Part shown: piece after piece, positions 8,050 through 18,524 of the stretch | Layout: each line of letters opens with the position of its first letter | How positions within the stretch are numbered: position 1 is the first letter of the stretch | Source: Companilactobacillus keshanensis | GTDB taxonomy: Bacteria > Bacillota > Bacilli > Lactobacillales > Lactobacillaceae | Assembly (NCBI RefSeq): GCF_003946205.1 | Contig: NZ_RHOS01000008.1 | Location: 1 to 64,000 of the forward strand | Length of the DNA stretch: 64,000 nt | Direction of reading: 5' to 3' | Translations under genes and position numbers: made by a program | Notes under the pieces: model-generated | Seen by the model: only the letters and a program-made list of their open reading frames with translations | Told to the model about the DNA's origin: nothing | Databases searched by the model: none

Positions 8050-8700
8050 TCAAATAGTATCAGTGCTTTCCAACTTCTTGTGTAAGTATCCTGTTTCATT
8101 CCATTTAATAAGTTTGAATTCATTATCACTATATTCTAAATGTGTCAGACTTGTATTTGATAAACCGCCATCTTTTCTAATATCAGCGATTTCAGTTCCC
8201 AATAACGATTGAATCATAGTAACCAAGGCGGCACCATGACTAACAATCAAAATAGATGCATTTTCGTCATTATCTGAAACGATCTTTTTAACAGCATCGG
8301 TCGTACGCTTTGCCACTTCTTCAAAAGATTCACCCTTAATGCGTTCCGAATCATAATCGACCGGTTCATATCTAAAAGCATGAATAATTTCTGGCATCTC
8401 TCTTTCCAATTTAACAAATTTTTGACCTTCCATAATACCAAGATCAAATTCCTTCAATCCATCTACAACTGTCAAAGTAACTGTTTGATTCATATCCGCA
8501 ATCAAAGTTTGGGCAGTGGTTTTGGCTCGTGGTAATGGACTTGTATATGCATTAGCAATATTAACATCGTTCAACCTTTTGGCTAACAATTTAATATCTT
8601 CCATACTTTCTGGTAATAGTGGCGAATCACCGTGGCCGCCTTGATATTTTCCCTCTAAATTCCATTCGGTCTTTCCATGTCTGACAAAGTACAATTCCAT
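8050..8700 (-). CDS. Histidine phosphatase family protein (phosphoglycerate-mutase-like)
   Basis: This 216-residue enzyme has the branch-1 histidine phosphatase signature RHGKTEWN near the N-terminus (phospho-acceptor His8), a downstream TSPLPRAKTTAQ motif and SHGAALVTMIQSL carrying the second catalytic His. Such proteins may be cofactor-dependent phosphoglycerate mutases or, more often in this size class, phosphatases of small metabolites. The spacing suits a GpmB/PhoE-like phosphatase more than glycolytic GpmA. It is the first gene of the operon with the TPR protein and recD2. Confidence 0.85.
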   Translation of the reverse strand: MELYFVRHGKTEWNLEGKYQGGHGDSPLLPESMEDIKLLAKRLNDVNIANAYTSPLPRAKTTAQTLIADMNQTVTLTVVDGLKEFDLGIMEGQKFVKLEREMPEIIHAFRYEPVDYDSERIKGESFEEVAKRTTDAVKKIVSDNDENASILIVSHGAALVTMIQSLLGTEIADIRKDGGLSNTSLTHLEYSDNEFKLIKWNETGYLHKKLESTDTI

Positions 8701-8733
8701 AATTTATTCACCTTACAAAGTTAATTAATTACT

Positions 8734-8762
8734 ATTATGATGATTTCCAAGGTTATTTTCAA
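8734..8762 (-). promoter_or_regulatory. Candidate promoter of the phosphatase-TPR-recD2 operon
   Basis: On the minus strand TTGAAA (complement of 8757-8762) and CATAAT (complement of 8734-8739) are exactly 17 bp apart and lie 34 bp upstream of the phosphatase ATG, which has an AAGGTG ribosome site. Confidence 0.55.
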
Positions 8763-8812
8763 GTTACAGGTGTATTTTTCATCTATGATTAAAAACGATA
8801 TCTAGATCACAT

Positions 8813-8853
8813 AAAAAACATCCCTTAAGCATACAAATGCCTAAGGGATGTTT
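8813..8853 (-). terminator. Intrinsic terminator after mnmA
   Basis: A strong stem (AACATCCCTTA with TAAGGGATGTT) is followed on the minus strand by a T run (complement of 8813-8818). It ends the operon that runs from the MFS transporter to mnmA. Confidence 0.85.
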
Positions 8854-8900
8854 ATTCATATTATCTAGAAACTAAAATGCCTCACGAAACAACATGTTCT

Positions 8901-10366
<1,466 letters not shown>

Positions 10367-10383
10367 AGTAAAACCCCCTAAGC

Positions 10384-10416
10384 TTAGTTAAATTAAGTTT
10401 GAAGAAATTTAACTAA
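10384..10416 (-). repeat. 11-bp perfect inverted repeat between desulfurase and DUF1831 genes
   Basis: TTAGTTAAATT (10384-10394) and AATTTAACTAA (10406-10416) are exact reverse complements with an 11-base loop. The right arm contains the stop codon of the desulfurase gene. No T run follows, so it is not a clear terminator; it could be an mRNA processing or stabilising element. Confidence 0.5.
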
Positions 10417-11561
10417 TTAGTCAAGTCTTTAACAATTGAAACTAATTTATTAGAAAAATCAGTGATTTCTTCAGCTGTATTATCCTTACCAAAACTGATT
10501 CTGATCGAATCATCAATTTTAGGGCTATCTTTACCATACATAGCAACAAGAACATGAGAAGGCTCAAGACTTCCAGCGGTACATGCGGAACCACCGGAAA
10601 CGGCAAAATATTCCAGATCCAATCTAGTTAACAATACGCCACGATCTATCCCTGGCAGATAGAGATTAAAGACGTGATTTAAAGCATTTATGTCCTTAGG
10701 ACCGTTGACCTCAAATTTAATATCATTATCCTTTAAAATTGCTTGAATTTGTTGCTTAAAACCAAAATAACGTTCACGGCGAGCAGTTTTAACTGCAGAG
10801 GTAATCAACTCTACCGCTTTAGCAAAACCTGCAATAGCTGGAACATTCTCAGTCCCTGCGCGACGTTTAGTCTCCTGATCGCCTCCCTTAATAAAGGAAG
10901 GAATATTGATCTTTTCATTAATATAAAGAAAACCGATAAATTTCGGACCATTAATTTTATGAGCAGATGTTGACATCATATCAATATTTTGATCTTTAAC
11001 ATTGATTGTCTCTTGACCATATGCTTGAACAGCATCTGTATGGAAAAATGCTTGGTGATCTTTTAACAATTCACCAATTTCTTTAATAGGATTACGTGAA
11101 CCTACTTCATTATTACCGTACATGATCGAGACCAAAATAGTATCGTCTGTTAAGGCATCTTTAACTTGATCAACCGTCACTTCACCACGTTCATTCGGCA
11201 TTAAATAGGTTATTTTAAAACCTAATGACTCTAAATATTTCATTGGTTTAAGAATAGCCTCATGCTCAATGGCTGTAGTAATAATATGTTTACCTAGATT
11301 TTGACGTGATAAGGCAGTTTCAATAACTGCAGTATTGTCACTTTCAGTACCACCACTTGTAAAAACAATCTCTGAATCTTTGGCATTAATACTTTGGGCA
11401 ATCGTATTACGACTTTCATCTAATACTTTACGCGCTTGACGACCAAAATAATTGGTTGCTGATGCGTTCCCAAAATTCTCTGCCATTTGTTCAGAAATAA
11501 CATCAACGACTTCCTTAGCCATTGGTGTCGTGGCAGCATTATCTAAATAAGTAAACTTCAA
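10413..11561 (-). CDS. yrvO: Cysteine desulfurase dedicated to MnmA (YrvO-like)
   Basis: This PLP enzyme takes sulfur from L-cysteine as a persulfide and passes it on. The 382 residues begin TYLDNAATTPM, carry the PLP lysine in STSAHKINGPKFIG, and the active cysteine in SGGSACTAGSLEPSHVL. It is a class V aminotransferase of the NifS/IscS group. Position in an operon with mnmA identifies it as the YrvO type that feeds thiouridine synthesis. A second desulfurase at 42161-43306 is paired with thiI. The symbol rests on gene context. Confidence 0.93.
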   Translation of the reverse strand: MKFTYLDNAATTPMAKEVVDVISEQMAENFGNASATNYFGRQARKVLDESRNTIAQSINAKDSEIVFTSGGTESDNTAVIETALSRQNLGKHIITTAIEHEAILKPMKYLESLGFKITYLMPNERGEVTVDQVKDALTDDTILVSIMYGNNEVGSRNPIKEIGELLKDHQAFFHTDAVQAYGQETINVKDQNIDMMSTSAHKINGPKFIGFLYINEKINIPSFIKGGDQETKRRAGTENVPAIAGFAKAVELITSAVKTARRERYFGFKQQIQAILKDNDIKFEVNGPKDINALNHVFNLYLPGIDRGVLLTRLDLEYFAVSGGSACTAGSLEPSHVLVAMYGKDSPKIDDSIRISFGKDNTAEEITDFSNKLVSIVKDLTN

Positions 11562-11575
11562 TTTAAAAATCCCCT

Positions 11576-12265
11576 CTACTCTTGATCTAAGAAGTTCAAT
11601 AACATTTCAACTGACTTCTTGCCGGCTTGAATAACAAAGTCATCAAAGTTGACACTTGCATCTTCATCACCAACATCACTCATTGAACGTATAACAACGA
11701 ATGGTGTCTTAAATTGCGTACAAACTTGTGCTACGGCTGCACCCTCCATTTCAGAAGCTAGTGCATCTGGGAACGACTTTTTAATTGTAGCAATTTTTTC
11801 TTTTCCGTCAATAAATTGGTCTCCAGTCACAATAACACCTACGTGTGAAACCAAGTTAGATTTTTTGGCTGCTTTAGCAATTTCATCAACATAGAACGAA
11901 TCTGCTTCAAAGAACAATGGTTGTTCAGGCAATTGACCCATCTTATAACCAAAACCAGTTGCGTCAGCATCGTGATAAGCTAATTTATTTGATATCACAA
12001 CATCCCCAATTTTCAAGCCTTCACCAATTCCACCGGCCGATCCAGTATTAACGACAAACTCTGGTTGATAACGATCATTAATAATTGTCGCTGTCATTCC
12101 GGCTTGAACTTTACCAATCCCACTCTTAGCAAGATAAACCTGATGATTCTTATATGAACCAATTGTAATTTCAACTCCGGCAATTTCATCTTTAGTTACA
12201 TCACTTAGAGATTCTCTCAGTAATTTGATTTCTTCTTCCATCGGAACGATTACGCCAATTTTCAT
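11576..12265 (-). CDS. mtnN: 5'-methylthioadenosine/S-adenosylhomocysteine nucleosidase
   Basis: This enzyme cleaves adenine from methylthioadenosine and S-adenosylhomocysteine, recycling products of polyamine synthesis and SAM-dependent methylation and feeding the LuxS step. The 229 residues fit the Pfs/MtnN family, with MKIGVIVPMEEEIKLL at the start, the NTGSAGGIGEGL motif, ASEMEGAAVAQV (catalytic Glu region) and VIRSMSDVGDEDA carrying the catalytic Asp. It lies 14 bp upstream of the desulfurase gene and 14 bp downstream of a small membrane protein gene, within one operon. Confidence 0.96.
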   Translation of the reverse strand: MKIGVIVPMEEEIKLLRESLSDVTKDEIAGVEITIGSYKNHQVYLAKSGIGKVQAGMTATIINDRYQPEFVVNTGSAGGIGEGLKIGDVVISNKLAYHDADATGFGYKMGQLPEQPLFFEADSFYVDEIAKAAKKSNLVSHVGVIVTGDQFIDGKEKIATIKKSFPDALASEMEGAAVAQVCTQFKTPFVVIRSMSDVGDEDASVNFDDFVIQAGKKSVEMLLNFLDQE

Positions 12266-12279
12266 TTAACAGTTCTCCT

Positions 12280-12573
12280 TTATATAAAAAATAAAATTAA
12301 AAATACAATGACTATTAAGCCAAACACTGTAATAATCGCAATATTTAGCTTTTTTTTCAATTTATTTGTCTTATTTTCAAATGACTCCATTTTTTCTTGC
12401 ATAATTTGATCAGGATGAGTCTGACGATAGTCTTCTTCAACACGTTGTCTCTCTCGATCTCTCAGTTCTTGTTGTCTTTTTTCAACCTGATCAGCCGGTA
12501 CTACTGAATCATATTTAGATTTATCAGATTTAGAGAAGACGCCTTTAACTTTGGATAAAAGGTTATTTAGCAT
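12280..12573 (-). CDS. Small C-tail-anchored membrane protein, unknown function
   Basis: This 97-residue protein has a charged, helical N-terminal part (residues 1-75, with a KRQQELRDRERQRVEEDYR run and a second basic stretch KTNKLKKKL) and a single C-terminal hydrophobic helix, IAIITVFGLIVIVFLILFFI, that ends the protein. It therefore looks tail-anchored with the bulk in the cytoplasm. I do not recognise the family. It overlaps the Nudix gene by 11 bp and lies 14 bp before mtnN, so it is translated with metabolic clean-up enzymes. The N-terminal NNLLSKVKGVFSK could be an amphipathic membrane-touching helix. Confidence 0.75.
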   Translation of the reverse strand: MLNNLLSKVKGVFSKSDKSKYDSVVPADQVEKRQQELRDRERQRVEEDYRQTHPDQIMQEKMESFENKTNKLKKKLNIAIITVFGLIVIVFLILFFI

Positions 12574-13126
12574 TTAATAACTCCCAATAAGTAATGGCAT
12601 AAATTGATTTGGAATCACAGATAACTCCGGCTTTAACTTGTTCTTTAGCTTCTTCAAGTGTTAATTTTTCAACATTTAAAAATTCATCTTGATCTAACGG
12701 ACGTTTGAATTCAACTTCTTTTAAATCATCAGCTTTGAATATCGTTAATTTTTCATTTGAATAACCAGGACTAGCAAAAAATGCTGTGACCTTTTCTAAA
12801 TGATCCGTTGTTAAACCTAATTCTTCATTCATTTCACGTAAAGCAACTTCCTCTAAATCGCTGCCTTCATCAGGATCAATTTTACCAGCCGGAATTTCAA
12901 GTGTTTCTTGGTCCAGCGGTGCACGCCATTGACGTACAAAGATCATTTTTCCATCATTTGTGTAGGGAATAATTGCCACAGCTCCATGATGTTTAACTAT
13001 TTCACGGATAGCTGGAATTCCATTGGGTAAAACAACTTGTTCAACGTCAACATTGATAATTTTACCGCCAAATACTCTTTTTTGTGCTACTACTTCTTCA
13101 TAATACCTAGAATCTTCTTTATTCAT
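12563..13126 (-). CDS. nudF: Nudix hydrolase, ADP-ribose pyrophosphatase type
   Basis: This 187-residue cytoplasmic enzyme most likely hydrolyses ADP-ribose to AMP and ribose 5-phosphate. The Nudix box is GKIDPDEGSDLEEVALREM followed by NEELGL, with the REMNEELG core intact. Compared with the canonical G-x5-E-x7-RE spacing there appear to be two extra residues before the RE. The preceding VRQWRAPLDQETLEIPAG segment is typical of ADP-ribose pyrophosphatases. It overlaps the MFS gene upstream by 8 bp and the small membrane protein downstream by 11 bp. Confidence 0.9.
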   Translation of the reverse strand: MNKEDSRYYEEVVAQKRVFGGKIINVDVEQVVLPNGIPAIREIVKHHGAVAIIPYTNDGKMIFVRQWRAPLDQETLEIPAGKIDPDEGSDLEEVALREMNEELGLTTDHLEKVTAFFASPGYSNEKLTIFKADDLKEVEFKRPLDQDEFLNVEKLTLEEAKEQVKAGVICDSKSIYAITYWELLNAK

Positions 13127-14540
13127 TCTTTAAACCTCTTGATTTTATTAACCTAATTACCGACATCATTATAGCAATTAAACAAATTGCTAGGGCAAAT
13201 GTCATTGTAACACGCATCCCATCGATAAAGATATCAGGCCTATTGTTTACATACGTCGTAACTGATTTTCCATAAAAACTGCTCATTGATAAGAACAAGA
13301 TTGTGGTTGAAACTGACACACCAATGATCATTCCCATATTACGTGCCAACGCATTCAGTCCACCAGCAATTCCCAAATCCCTCGTTTCGACTGAGCTCAT
13401 GATCATTGTATTATTAGGGGCTTGAAATAACCCATTCCCTAATCCATTTAAACCGATAAATAATAGTATAAACCAAAGGCTTGTATTTACATTAAAGAAT
13501 AAATAACCAATTTGGGCAATAGCCAAAACCATTAGTCCGGCAATTGTTAAAATGATCGGATTGATCTTAGCCGACATTTTCCCTGAAATGGGTGCCACGA
13601 TAACTTGTACGATCGGAAACATCATCAAAACGTATCCTGCAATAGAAGCTTTCATACCTAAGGCATTTTCAAGATAGAATGGTGAGACCACATTGAAAAA
13701 GAAATTAGTTACAAAAATCAGAAAACCAACTACCAATCCTAACGTGAAATCATGATTTTTGAAAATTCTCAGTTCGATCATCGGTTGCTCTGTATTCTTC
13801 TGAAGATGAATGAACCATAAAAATAACAGAATGGCTACAACAAACGCCAAAATAATATAAATATTACTAAATCCAACTGATTGTCCGATAAATATTGCTG
13901 CAAAGAATAATATCAAAGTCATAAAATATATAGTAAAACCACGATAATCAAATTTTGCAGGATTCTTGGATTCTTCTTTCGGCAAATTTAAATATCCTAA
14001 TAACAATGCAATTGCGCCAATAGGAAGATTGATCCAGAAAATGTAGCTCCAGTGAAATTGCGATAAAATCAAACCGCCGATACCAGGTCCGGCAATTGAC
14101 CCGATTGAAACAAAGGATCCGATATAACCTAAAGCATATCCACGTTCTCGCAGCGGAAATGTCTGAGTGATGATACCATTATTAGTTGCCATTGCCATCG
14201 AAGCGCCAAAGGCTTGAACAACACGACCAAGTAATAGTACCGGCAGATCGACACCGAACCCACAGACTAGTGAGCCCAAAATAAATAAGATCGATCCAGT
14301 CTTAAAGACTTTTATTTTTCCAATCGAGTCGGCCAATTTACCAAATAATAGTAGAAAAATACAAATTGTTACTAAATAGATTGAAACGATCCATTCCGCC
14401 ATATTCATCGGAATATTTAAATCCTTACTGATAACAGGCAGTGCAATATTGACAATTGAACCATCTAATGTAGCCATTAATGTAAAGATACCGACTGATA
14501 TAAGAATCATCCATCTTTTTGGGTTTAATTTCTCGCTCAT
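13119..14540 (-). CDS. MFS drug:H+ antiporter, DHA2 (EmrB/QacA) family
   Basis: This 473-residue integral membrane transporter has about 14 helices. Motif A appears as GKLADSIGKIKVFKTG after helix 2, the motif LDGSIVNIALP in helix 1 is characteristic of DHA2 exporters, and motif C is GSIAGPGIGGLI in helix 5. Such proteins export cationic or amphipathic compounds using the proton gradient; the substrate cannot be inferred. It starts at an ATG after GGGAGAAT and appears to be the first gene of the operon ending with mnmA. It lies just after a terminator closing the ileS transcript. Confidence 0.92.
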   Translation of the reverse strand: MSEKLNPKRWMILISVGIFTLMATLDGSIVNIALPVISKDLNIPMNMAEWIVSIYLVTICIFLLLFGKLADSIGKIKVFKTGSILFILGSLVCGFGVDLPVLLLGRVVQAFGASMAMATNNGIITQTFPLRERGYALGYIGSFVSIGSIAGPGIGGLILSQFHWSYIFWINLPIGAIALLLGYLNLPKEESKNPAKFDYRGFTIYFMTLILFFAAIFIGQSVGFSNIYIILAFVVAILLFLWFIHLQKNTEQPMIELRIFKNHDFTLGLVVGFLIFVTNFFFNVVSPFYLENALGMKASIAGYVLMMFPIVQVIVAPISGKMSAKINPIILTIAGLMVLAIAQIGYLFFNVNTSLWFILLFIGLNGLGNGLFQAPNNTMIMSSVETRDLGIAGGLNALARNMGMIIGVSVSTTILFLSMSSFYGKSVTTYVNNRPDIFIDGMRVTMTFALAICLIAIMMSVIRLIKSRGLKNE

Positions 14541-14570
14541 ATTTATTCTCCCTGATAAATTATTTCAATA

Positions 14571-14598
14571 AAAAAAGAAAGCACTATTCAGCGCTTTC
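14571..14598 (-). terminator. Intrinsic terminator after the cold-shock-like gene
   Basis: GAAAGCGCT and AGTGCTTTC form a stem with a 4-base loop followed by T6 on the minus strand. The stem overlaps the last codons and stop of the cold-shock-like gene, and ends the ileS transcript before the MFS operon. Confidence 0.8.
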
Positions 14599-14811
14599 CT
14601 CATTTTGTTCAGGATCTAGTATAGTTATATTGATTGCTTGCGGGCCCTTAAAACCGGGAGCAATTTCAAACTCAACATCAAGACCTGGCTTGATAAAGAA
14701 GTCTTCACGATTCAAAACAGAATCAGCAAAGAAAAAGATATCTTCTTCTCCATTATTTATAAAACCAAATCCACGTTCATTATTAAAACGAATTATTTTT
14801 CCTTGAAACAT
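14584..14811 (-). CDS. Cold-shock-domain protein, divergent
   Basis: This 75-residue single-domain OB-fold protein probably binds single-stranded RNA or DNA. It keeps an RNP1-like RGFGFI and ends its core with GPQAINITI. RNP2 reads DIFFFAD rather than the usual DVFVHFS/DIFVHYS, so one ring-stacking His is lost, and the C-terminal tail is acidic (DPEQNEESAE). It begins 3 bp after the ileS stop codon and is thus under the T-box control of ileS, with its own terminator overlapping its end. A normal cold-induced CspA-like role seems less likely than a translation-linked one. Confidence 0.85.
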   Translation of the reverse strand: MFQGKIIRFNNERGFGFINNGEEDIFFFADSVLNREDFFIKPGLDVEFEIAPGFKGPQAINITILDPEQNEESAE

Positions 14812-14814
14812 TTA

Positions 14815-17595
14815 TTAGCCCTCAAAACCTTCTTCAATTGTTTGAGGATATTCCTCAGTAACAATCTTAGCACATCTTGAACAGAATGTTTTGAAGTTTG
14901 AATCACTACCAACATCAGTCTTGATCATACGACATCTTTGACATACATCTCCATCAGCTTTTTCAACCAGGACACTGACACTCTCATACTTGTCGGCATT
15001 AGCTGGAGCGGCATCTTGACTGATCTCAAATTGAGAAACAATCAATAATTGACCAAAATTACTGTCAATACTATCTAGAGTAGCTTTTAATTCATCATCT
15101 GGATAAACAGTTACTTTAGCTTCCAATGACTTACCTATCAACTTGTTTGTACGAGCAACTTCAAGTGATTTCAAAACATCATCACGAAACGACATGAACT
15201 TGCTCCAATTTTCATGGATTTCATCCGTGTCAGACAATTCTTCAGAAACTGGCAATTCAGCTAATTGAACATATTCTTCTGGCTCTTTTAGATATTCCCA
15301 AACTTGTTCCATAGTGTGCGGCAAGATAGGTGTCATCAATTTAGCAATTTTAACAGCTGCATCGTAGATAACTGTCTGCATTGAGCGACGTGAATGTGAA
15401 TCCTCAGGGTCAATGTAAACAACGTCTTTAGCAAAGTCTAGATAAAAAGTTGACATTTCATTAGTAATGAAACGAACCACATTCTTTGTAACATCTGCAA
15501 AATCATAAACATCATATTCATCATGCAATGTTTTAACAAGATCATTTAACTTAACGGCAACATACTTATCTTCTGGACGAAGATCTTCATAAGCAACACG
15601 ATTTGTCTTAGGATCAAAATCACTTGTGTTAGCAAGCATAAATCTCATTGTATTACGAATCTTACGATATGTTTCTGAAACTTGTTTGAACGAATCAACA
15701 GTTACAGCAACATCGGAACTTGAGTCAACTGATGCAACCCAGAGTCGAATAATTTCAGCTCCAAATTGTTTTTCAATATCTGATGGTGCAATAACATTAC
15801 CAAGTGATTTACTCATCTTAACGCCGTTTTTATCAAGTGTAAAACCTTGAGAAAGAATAGCTTTATAAGGAGCAACGCCAAATGCGGCAACTGATGTGAT
15901 CAACAATGAGTTAAACCATCCACGATATTGATCAGAACCTTCAAGAACTAAGTCAGCTGGGAATTGTAAGTTATCACGCAACTTAGCAACGCCAGCATGT
16001 GCTGTCCCAGAATCAAACCAAACATCCATAATATCTGTTTCTTTAGTGAACTTACCATTTGGACTAGCAGGATTTGTATATCCTTCTGGAAGAAGATCTT
16101 TAGCATCACGTTCAAACCAAACATTTGAACCATATTTGCCAAATAAATCCGCTACATGATTAATAATTTCCTTAGTCATGATAGCTTCACCATTTTCAGC
16201 GTAGAAAATTGGTAGCGGAACGCCCCAAGCACGTTGTCTAGAGATCACCCAATCGCCACGATCACGGATCATATTGTAAAGACGAGTTTTACCCCAATCA
16301 GGGATGAAGCTTACCTTTTCAAGTTCAGCCAATAATTGTGGTCTAAATTTATCAATGGAAGCAAACCATTGTGGTGTAGCACGGAAAATAACTGGTTTCT
16401 TTGTACGCCAATCATGTGGGTAACTATGAGTGAAGAAATTCAACTTCAATAAGGAGCCATTTTCTGTCATACGTTCAGTAATCATCTTGTTAGCTTTGTC
16501 ATAGAAGACACCTTGATATTCAGGAACTTCATCAGTGAAGCAACCATGTGCATCGATTGGTGAGAAGATAGGCAACTTATATTTCATACCAACAACAAAG
16601 TCATCAGCACCAAATCCAGGGGCCGTATGAACTAAGCCAGTACCATCGTCCAATGTAACGTGATTACCCAGAATAAGTAATGATTCACGATCATAGAAAG
16701 GATGTGTAGCTGTTAGACCCTCAAGTTCACTACCCTTAAACGTCTTTAGAGTTTCAACATTTTCCCACTCAAGCTTTTCCTTTAGGAAACTGATACGTTC
16801 TTCAGCAACAACGTACTTTTTACCATCAGCGTTGATCAAAGCGTAATTGAATTTAGGGTTTACACAAATAGCCTCATTTGATGGCATTGTCCATGGAGTA
16901 GTCGTCCAAATAATAAACGAAGTATCTTTGTCTAATAAGTTTTTACCATCACGTACTTTGAAAGCAACGAAGATCGAAGGAGATTTGACATCTTTATATT
17001 CGATTTCAGCTTCTGCCAAAGTGGATTCTGATGATGGTGACCAATAAACAGGTTTCTTACCACGATAGATATAACCCTTATCAACCATTTCACCAAAGAC
17101 TTTAACTTCTTCTTTTTCAAATTCTGGTTGATATGTAATATATGGATGTGCCCAGTCAGCTGAAACGCCCAAACGTCTGAATCCAGCCATTTGTTTTTTG
17201 ATTTCTTTTTCAGCAAAATCACGACACATTTTACGGTATTCAGTCATACCGATTTCCTTACGTTTAACACCCTTCTTAGCCAATTGTTGTTCAATTGGAA
17301 GACCATGAGTATCCCATCCAGGAATATATGGTGAGCGAAAACCGTTCATAGATTTATATCTGATGATAATATCCTTTGAGATTTTATTAAGTGCATGCCC
17401 CATATGGATATCACCATTAGCAAATGGAGGTCCATCTAATAATTCAAAAGTTGGTTTTCCTTCATTTAATTTTTGGCGCTTTTCATATAATTTGTTTTCA
17501 TCCCAAACCTTTTGCCATTCTGCTTCTTTGTTTGGCAAATTACCACGCATAGGAAATTTAGTTTTACCTAAATTTAGTGTGTCTTTTACTTTCAT
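14815..17595 (-). CDS. ileS: Isoleucyl-tRNA synthetase
   Basis: IleRS charges tRNA-Ile and edits misactivated valine. The 926 residues contain the class I HIGH-type motif [14 protein letters not shown], the editing domain (CP1, about residues 200-400) with [12 protein letters not shown], the KMSKS motif in [10 protein letters not shown], and a C-terminal zinc-binding module with paired cysteines in CQRC and CSRC. Size and zinc finger fit the eubacterial type. Expression is controlled by a T-box riboswitch immediately upstream, with an isoleucine ATC specifier. The start is an ATG after GGGGTGA. Confidence 0.98.
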   Translation of the reverse strand: MKVKDTLNLGKTKFPMRGNLPNKEAEWQKVWDENKLYEKRQKLNEGKPTFELLDGPPFANGDIHMGHALNKISKDIIIRYKSMNGFRSPYIPGWDTHGLPIEQQLAKKGVKRKEIGMTEYRKMCRDFAEKEIKKQMAGFRRLGVSADWAHPYITYQPEFEKEEVKVFGEMVDKGYIYRGKKPVYWSPSSESTLAEAEIEYKDVKSPSIFVAFKVRDGKNLLDKDTSFIIWTTTPWTMPSNEAICVNPKFNYALINADGKKYVVAEERISFLKEKLEWENVETLKTFKGSELEGLTATHPFYDRESLLILGNHVTLDDGTGLVHTAPGFGADDFVVGMKYKLPIFSPIDAHGCFTDEVPEYQGVFYDKANKMITERMTENGSLLKLNFFTHSYPHDWRTKKPVIFRATPQWFASIDKFRPQLLAELEKVSFIPDWGKTRLYNMIRDRGDWVISRQRAWGVPLPIFYAENGEAIMTKEIINHVADLFGKYGSNVWFERDAKDLLPEGYTNPASPNGKFTKETDIMDVWFDSGTAHAGVAKLRDNLQFPADLVLEGSDQYRGWFNSLLITSVAAFGVAPYKAILSQGFTLDKNGVKMSKSLGNVIAPSDIEKQFGAEIIRLWVASVDSSSDVAVTVDSFKQVSETYRKIRNTMRFMLANTSDFDPKTNRVAYEDLRPEDKYVAVKLNDLVKTLHDEYDVYDFADVTKNVVRFITNEMSTFYLDFAKDVVYIDPEDSHSRRSMQTVIYDAAVKIAKLMTPILPHTMEQVWEYLKEPEEYVQLAELPVSEELSDTDEIHENWSKFMSFRDDVLKSLEVARTNKLIGKSLEAKVTVYPDDELKATLDSIDSNFGQLLIVSQFEISQDAAPANADKYESVSVLVEKADGDVCQRCRMIKTDVGSDSNFKTFCSRCAKIVTEEYPQTIEEGFEG

Positions 17596-17611
17596 TCTTT
17601 CACCCCTCGAT

Positions 17612-17782
17612 TAAAATAAAAAGAACCCATCCAAATTAGGACGAGTTCTCGTTGTACCACCTATTGGTAAATATATAATAGAAATTTTTAAGAGCTGATA
17701 TACCTAGTAAATTATTCTACTAACCTCACACCATACGTTAGCTCGCTGAAGAACGTTTTACTGGGAATTTGTTCTCTTAATT
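17612..17782 (-). ncRNA. T-box riboswitch of ileS
   Basis: On the minus strand, Stem I can be drawn from AAGAG/CTCTT at its base, through AGTAAA/TTTACT and GTTCT/AGAAT, to the distal AGCGAG bulge and CTAAC/GTTAG hairpin with a GGTGTGA loop. The specifier ATC (complement of 17697-17699) is followed by A, reading isoleucine. The T-box proper AGGTGGTACAACG (complement of about 17650-17662) pairs with uncharged tRNA-Ile, and the competing terminator is GAACTCGTCC/GGATGGGTTC plus a T run. The 5' arm of the base helix begins inside the divIVA stop codon. Confidence 0.92.
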
Positions 17783-18508
17783 ATTGTTATCATCCTGATT
17801 GTCATTGTCAAACTGGAATGTTGGTCCATTTTGATCATGATTGATCGTATATGGATCATTTGGCGTCTGATCTTGTTCCTGACTATCAGTAATGTTGTCA
17901 TTATAATTCATTTGTTCGTCATTGGGAACACTATCTTGGTAATTTTCATAATTATCTTCAGAATACTGATTATTTTGCATGCCCACTTTTTGTTTCAAAT
18001 CACTGGTAGATGTAGCATCAGCCAGCTTTTGCCACTTGGGACTATCTATCATTGATAATTGTTGTTGCAACATTCCTTGCAAACCATGACGAAAATCATT
18101 TGTCTTTTGTTTAAGCTCATCCGTTTCAATTGTTACCTGACGAGCTTTATCAGAGGCGTCTTGCAGAATTTGATTAGACTTCTCGGTCGATTGATTTAAT
18201 AACTCACGGGCCTTCTTTTGTGACTCTTCAATTATTACTTGTGCTTCTTGCTCGGCGCCAGATTTAACTTTGTCAGCTGCATCTTGGGCCACAATAATAG
18301 ACTGATTCAAAGCATCTTTCATATCGGTAAAATATTTGAGCTGCTCTTTCATTTCAGCATATTCTTTTTCTAACTGTGAGTTTTTTTGTAAAGCTAGGTC
18401 ATAATCCTGAGCCACTTGGTTCAAAAATTTTTCGACTTGGTCACGATCGTACCCACGAAATTTGTGGTCAAATTCTTTATCATGTATTTCAACTGGTGAT
18501 AATACCAT
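17777..18508 (-). CDS. divIVA: Cell division protein DivIVA
   Basis: DivIVA recognises negatively curved membrane at septa and poles and organises division partners. The 243 residues start with the conserved LSPVEIHDKEFDHKFRGYD membrane-binding region, with FLNQVAQDYD following. A long coiled coil spans about 35-160, then a low-complexity Asn/Asp/Gln-rich tail from about 180, more acidic than in Bacillus. It ends the ftsZ-sepF-ylmG-ylmH-divIVA run. The ileS T-box starts at its stop codon, so read-through transcription into ileS is likely. Confidence 0.96.
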   Translation of the reverse strand: MVLSPVEIHDKEFDHKFRGYDRDQVEKFLNQVAQDYDLALQKNSQLEKEYAEMKEQLKYFTDMKDALNQSIIVAQDAADKVKSGAEQEAQVIIEESQKKARELLNQSTEKSNQILQDASDKARQVTIETDELKQKTNDFRHGLQGMLQQQLSMIDSPKWQKLADATSTSDLKQKVGMQNNQYSEDNYENYQDSVPNDEQMNYNDNITDSQEQDQTPNDPYTINHDQNGPTFQFDNDNQDDNNN

Positions 18509-18524
18509 AATTTCACGCCCCTAA

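Noticed and set aside
17612-17782. Truncated or ultrashort Stem I in the ileS T-box
   Set aside because: At first GAGCT/AGCTC seemed to close a very short stem, but pairing from AAGAG/CTCTT gives a full Stem I with distal bulge and loop.
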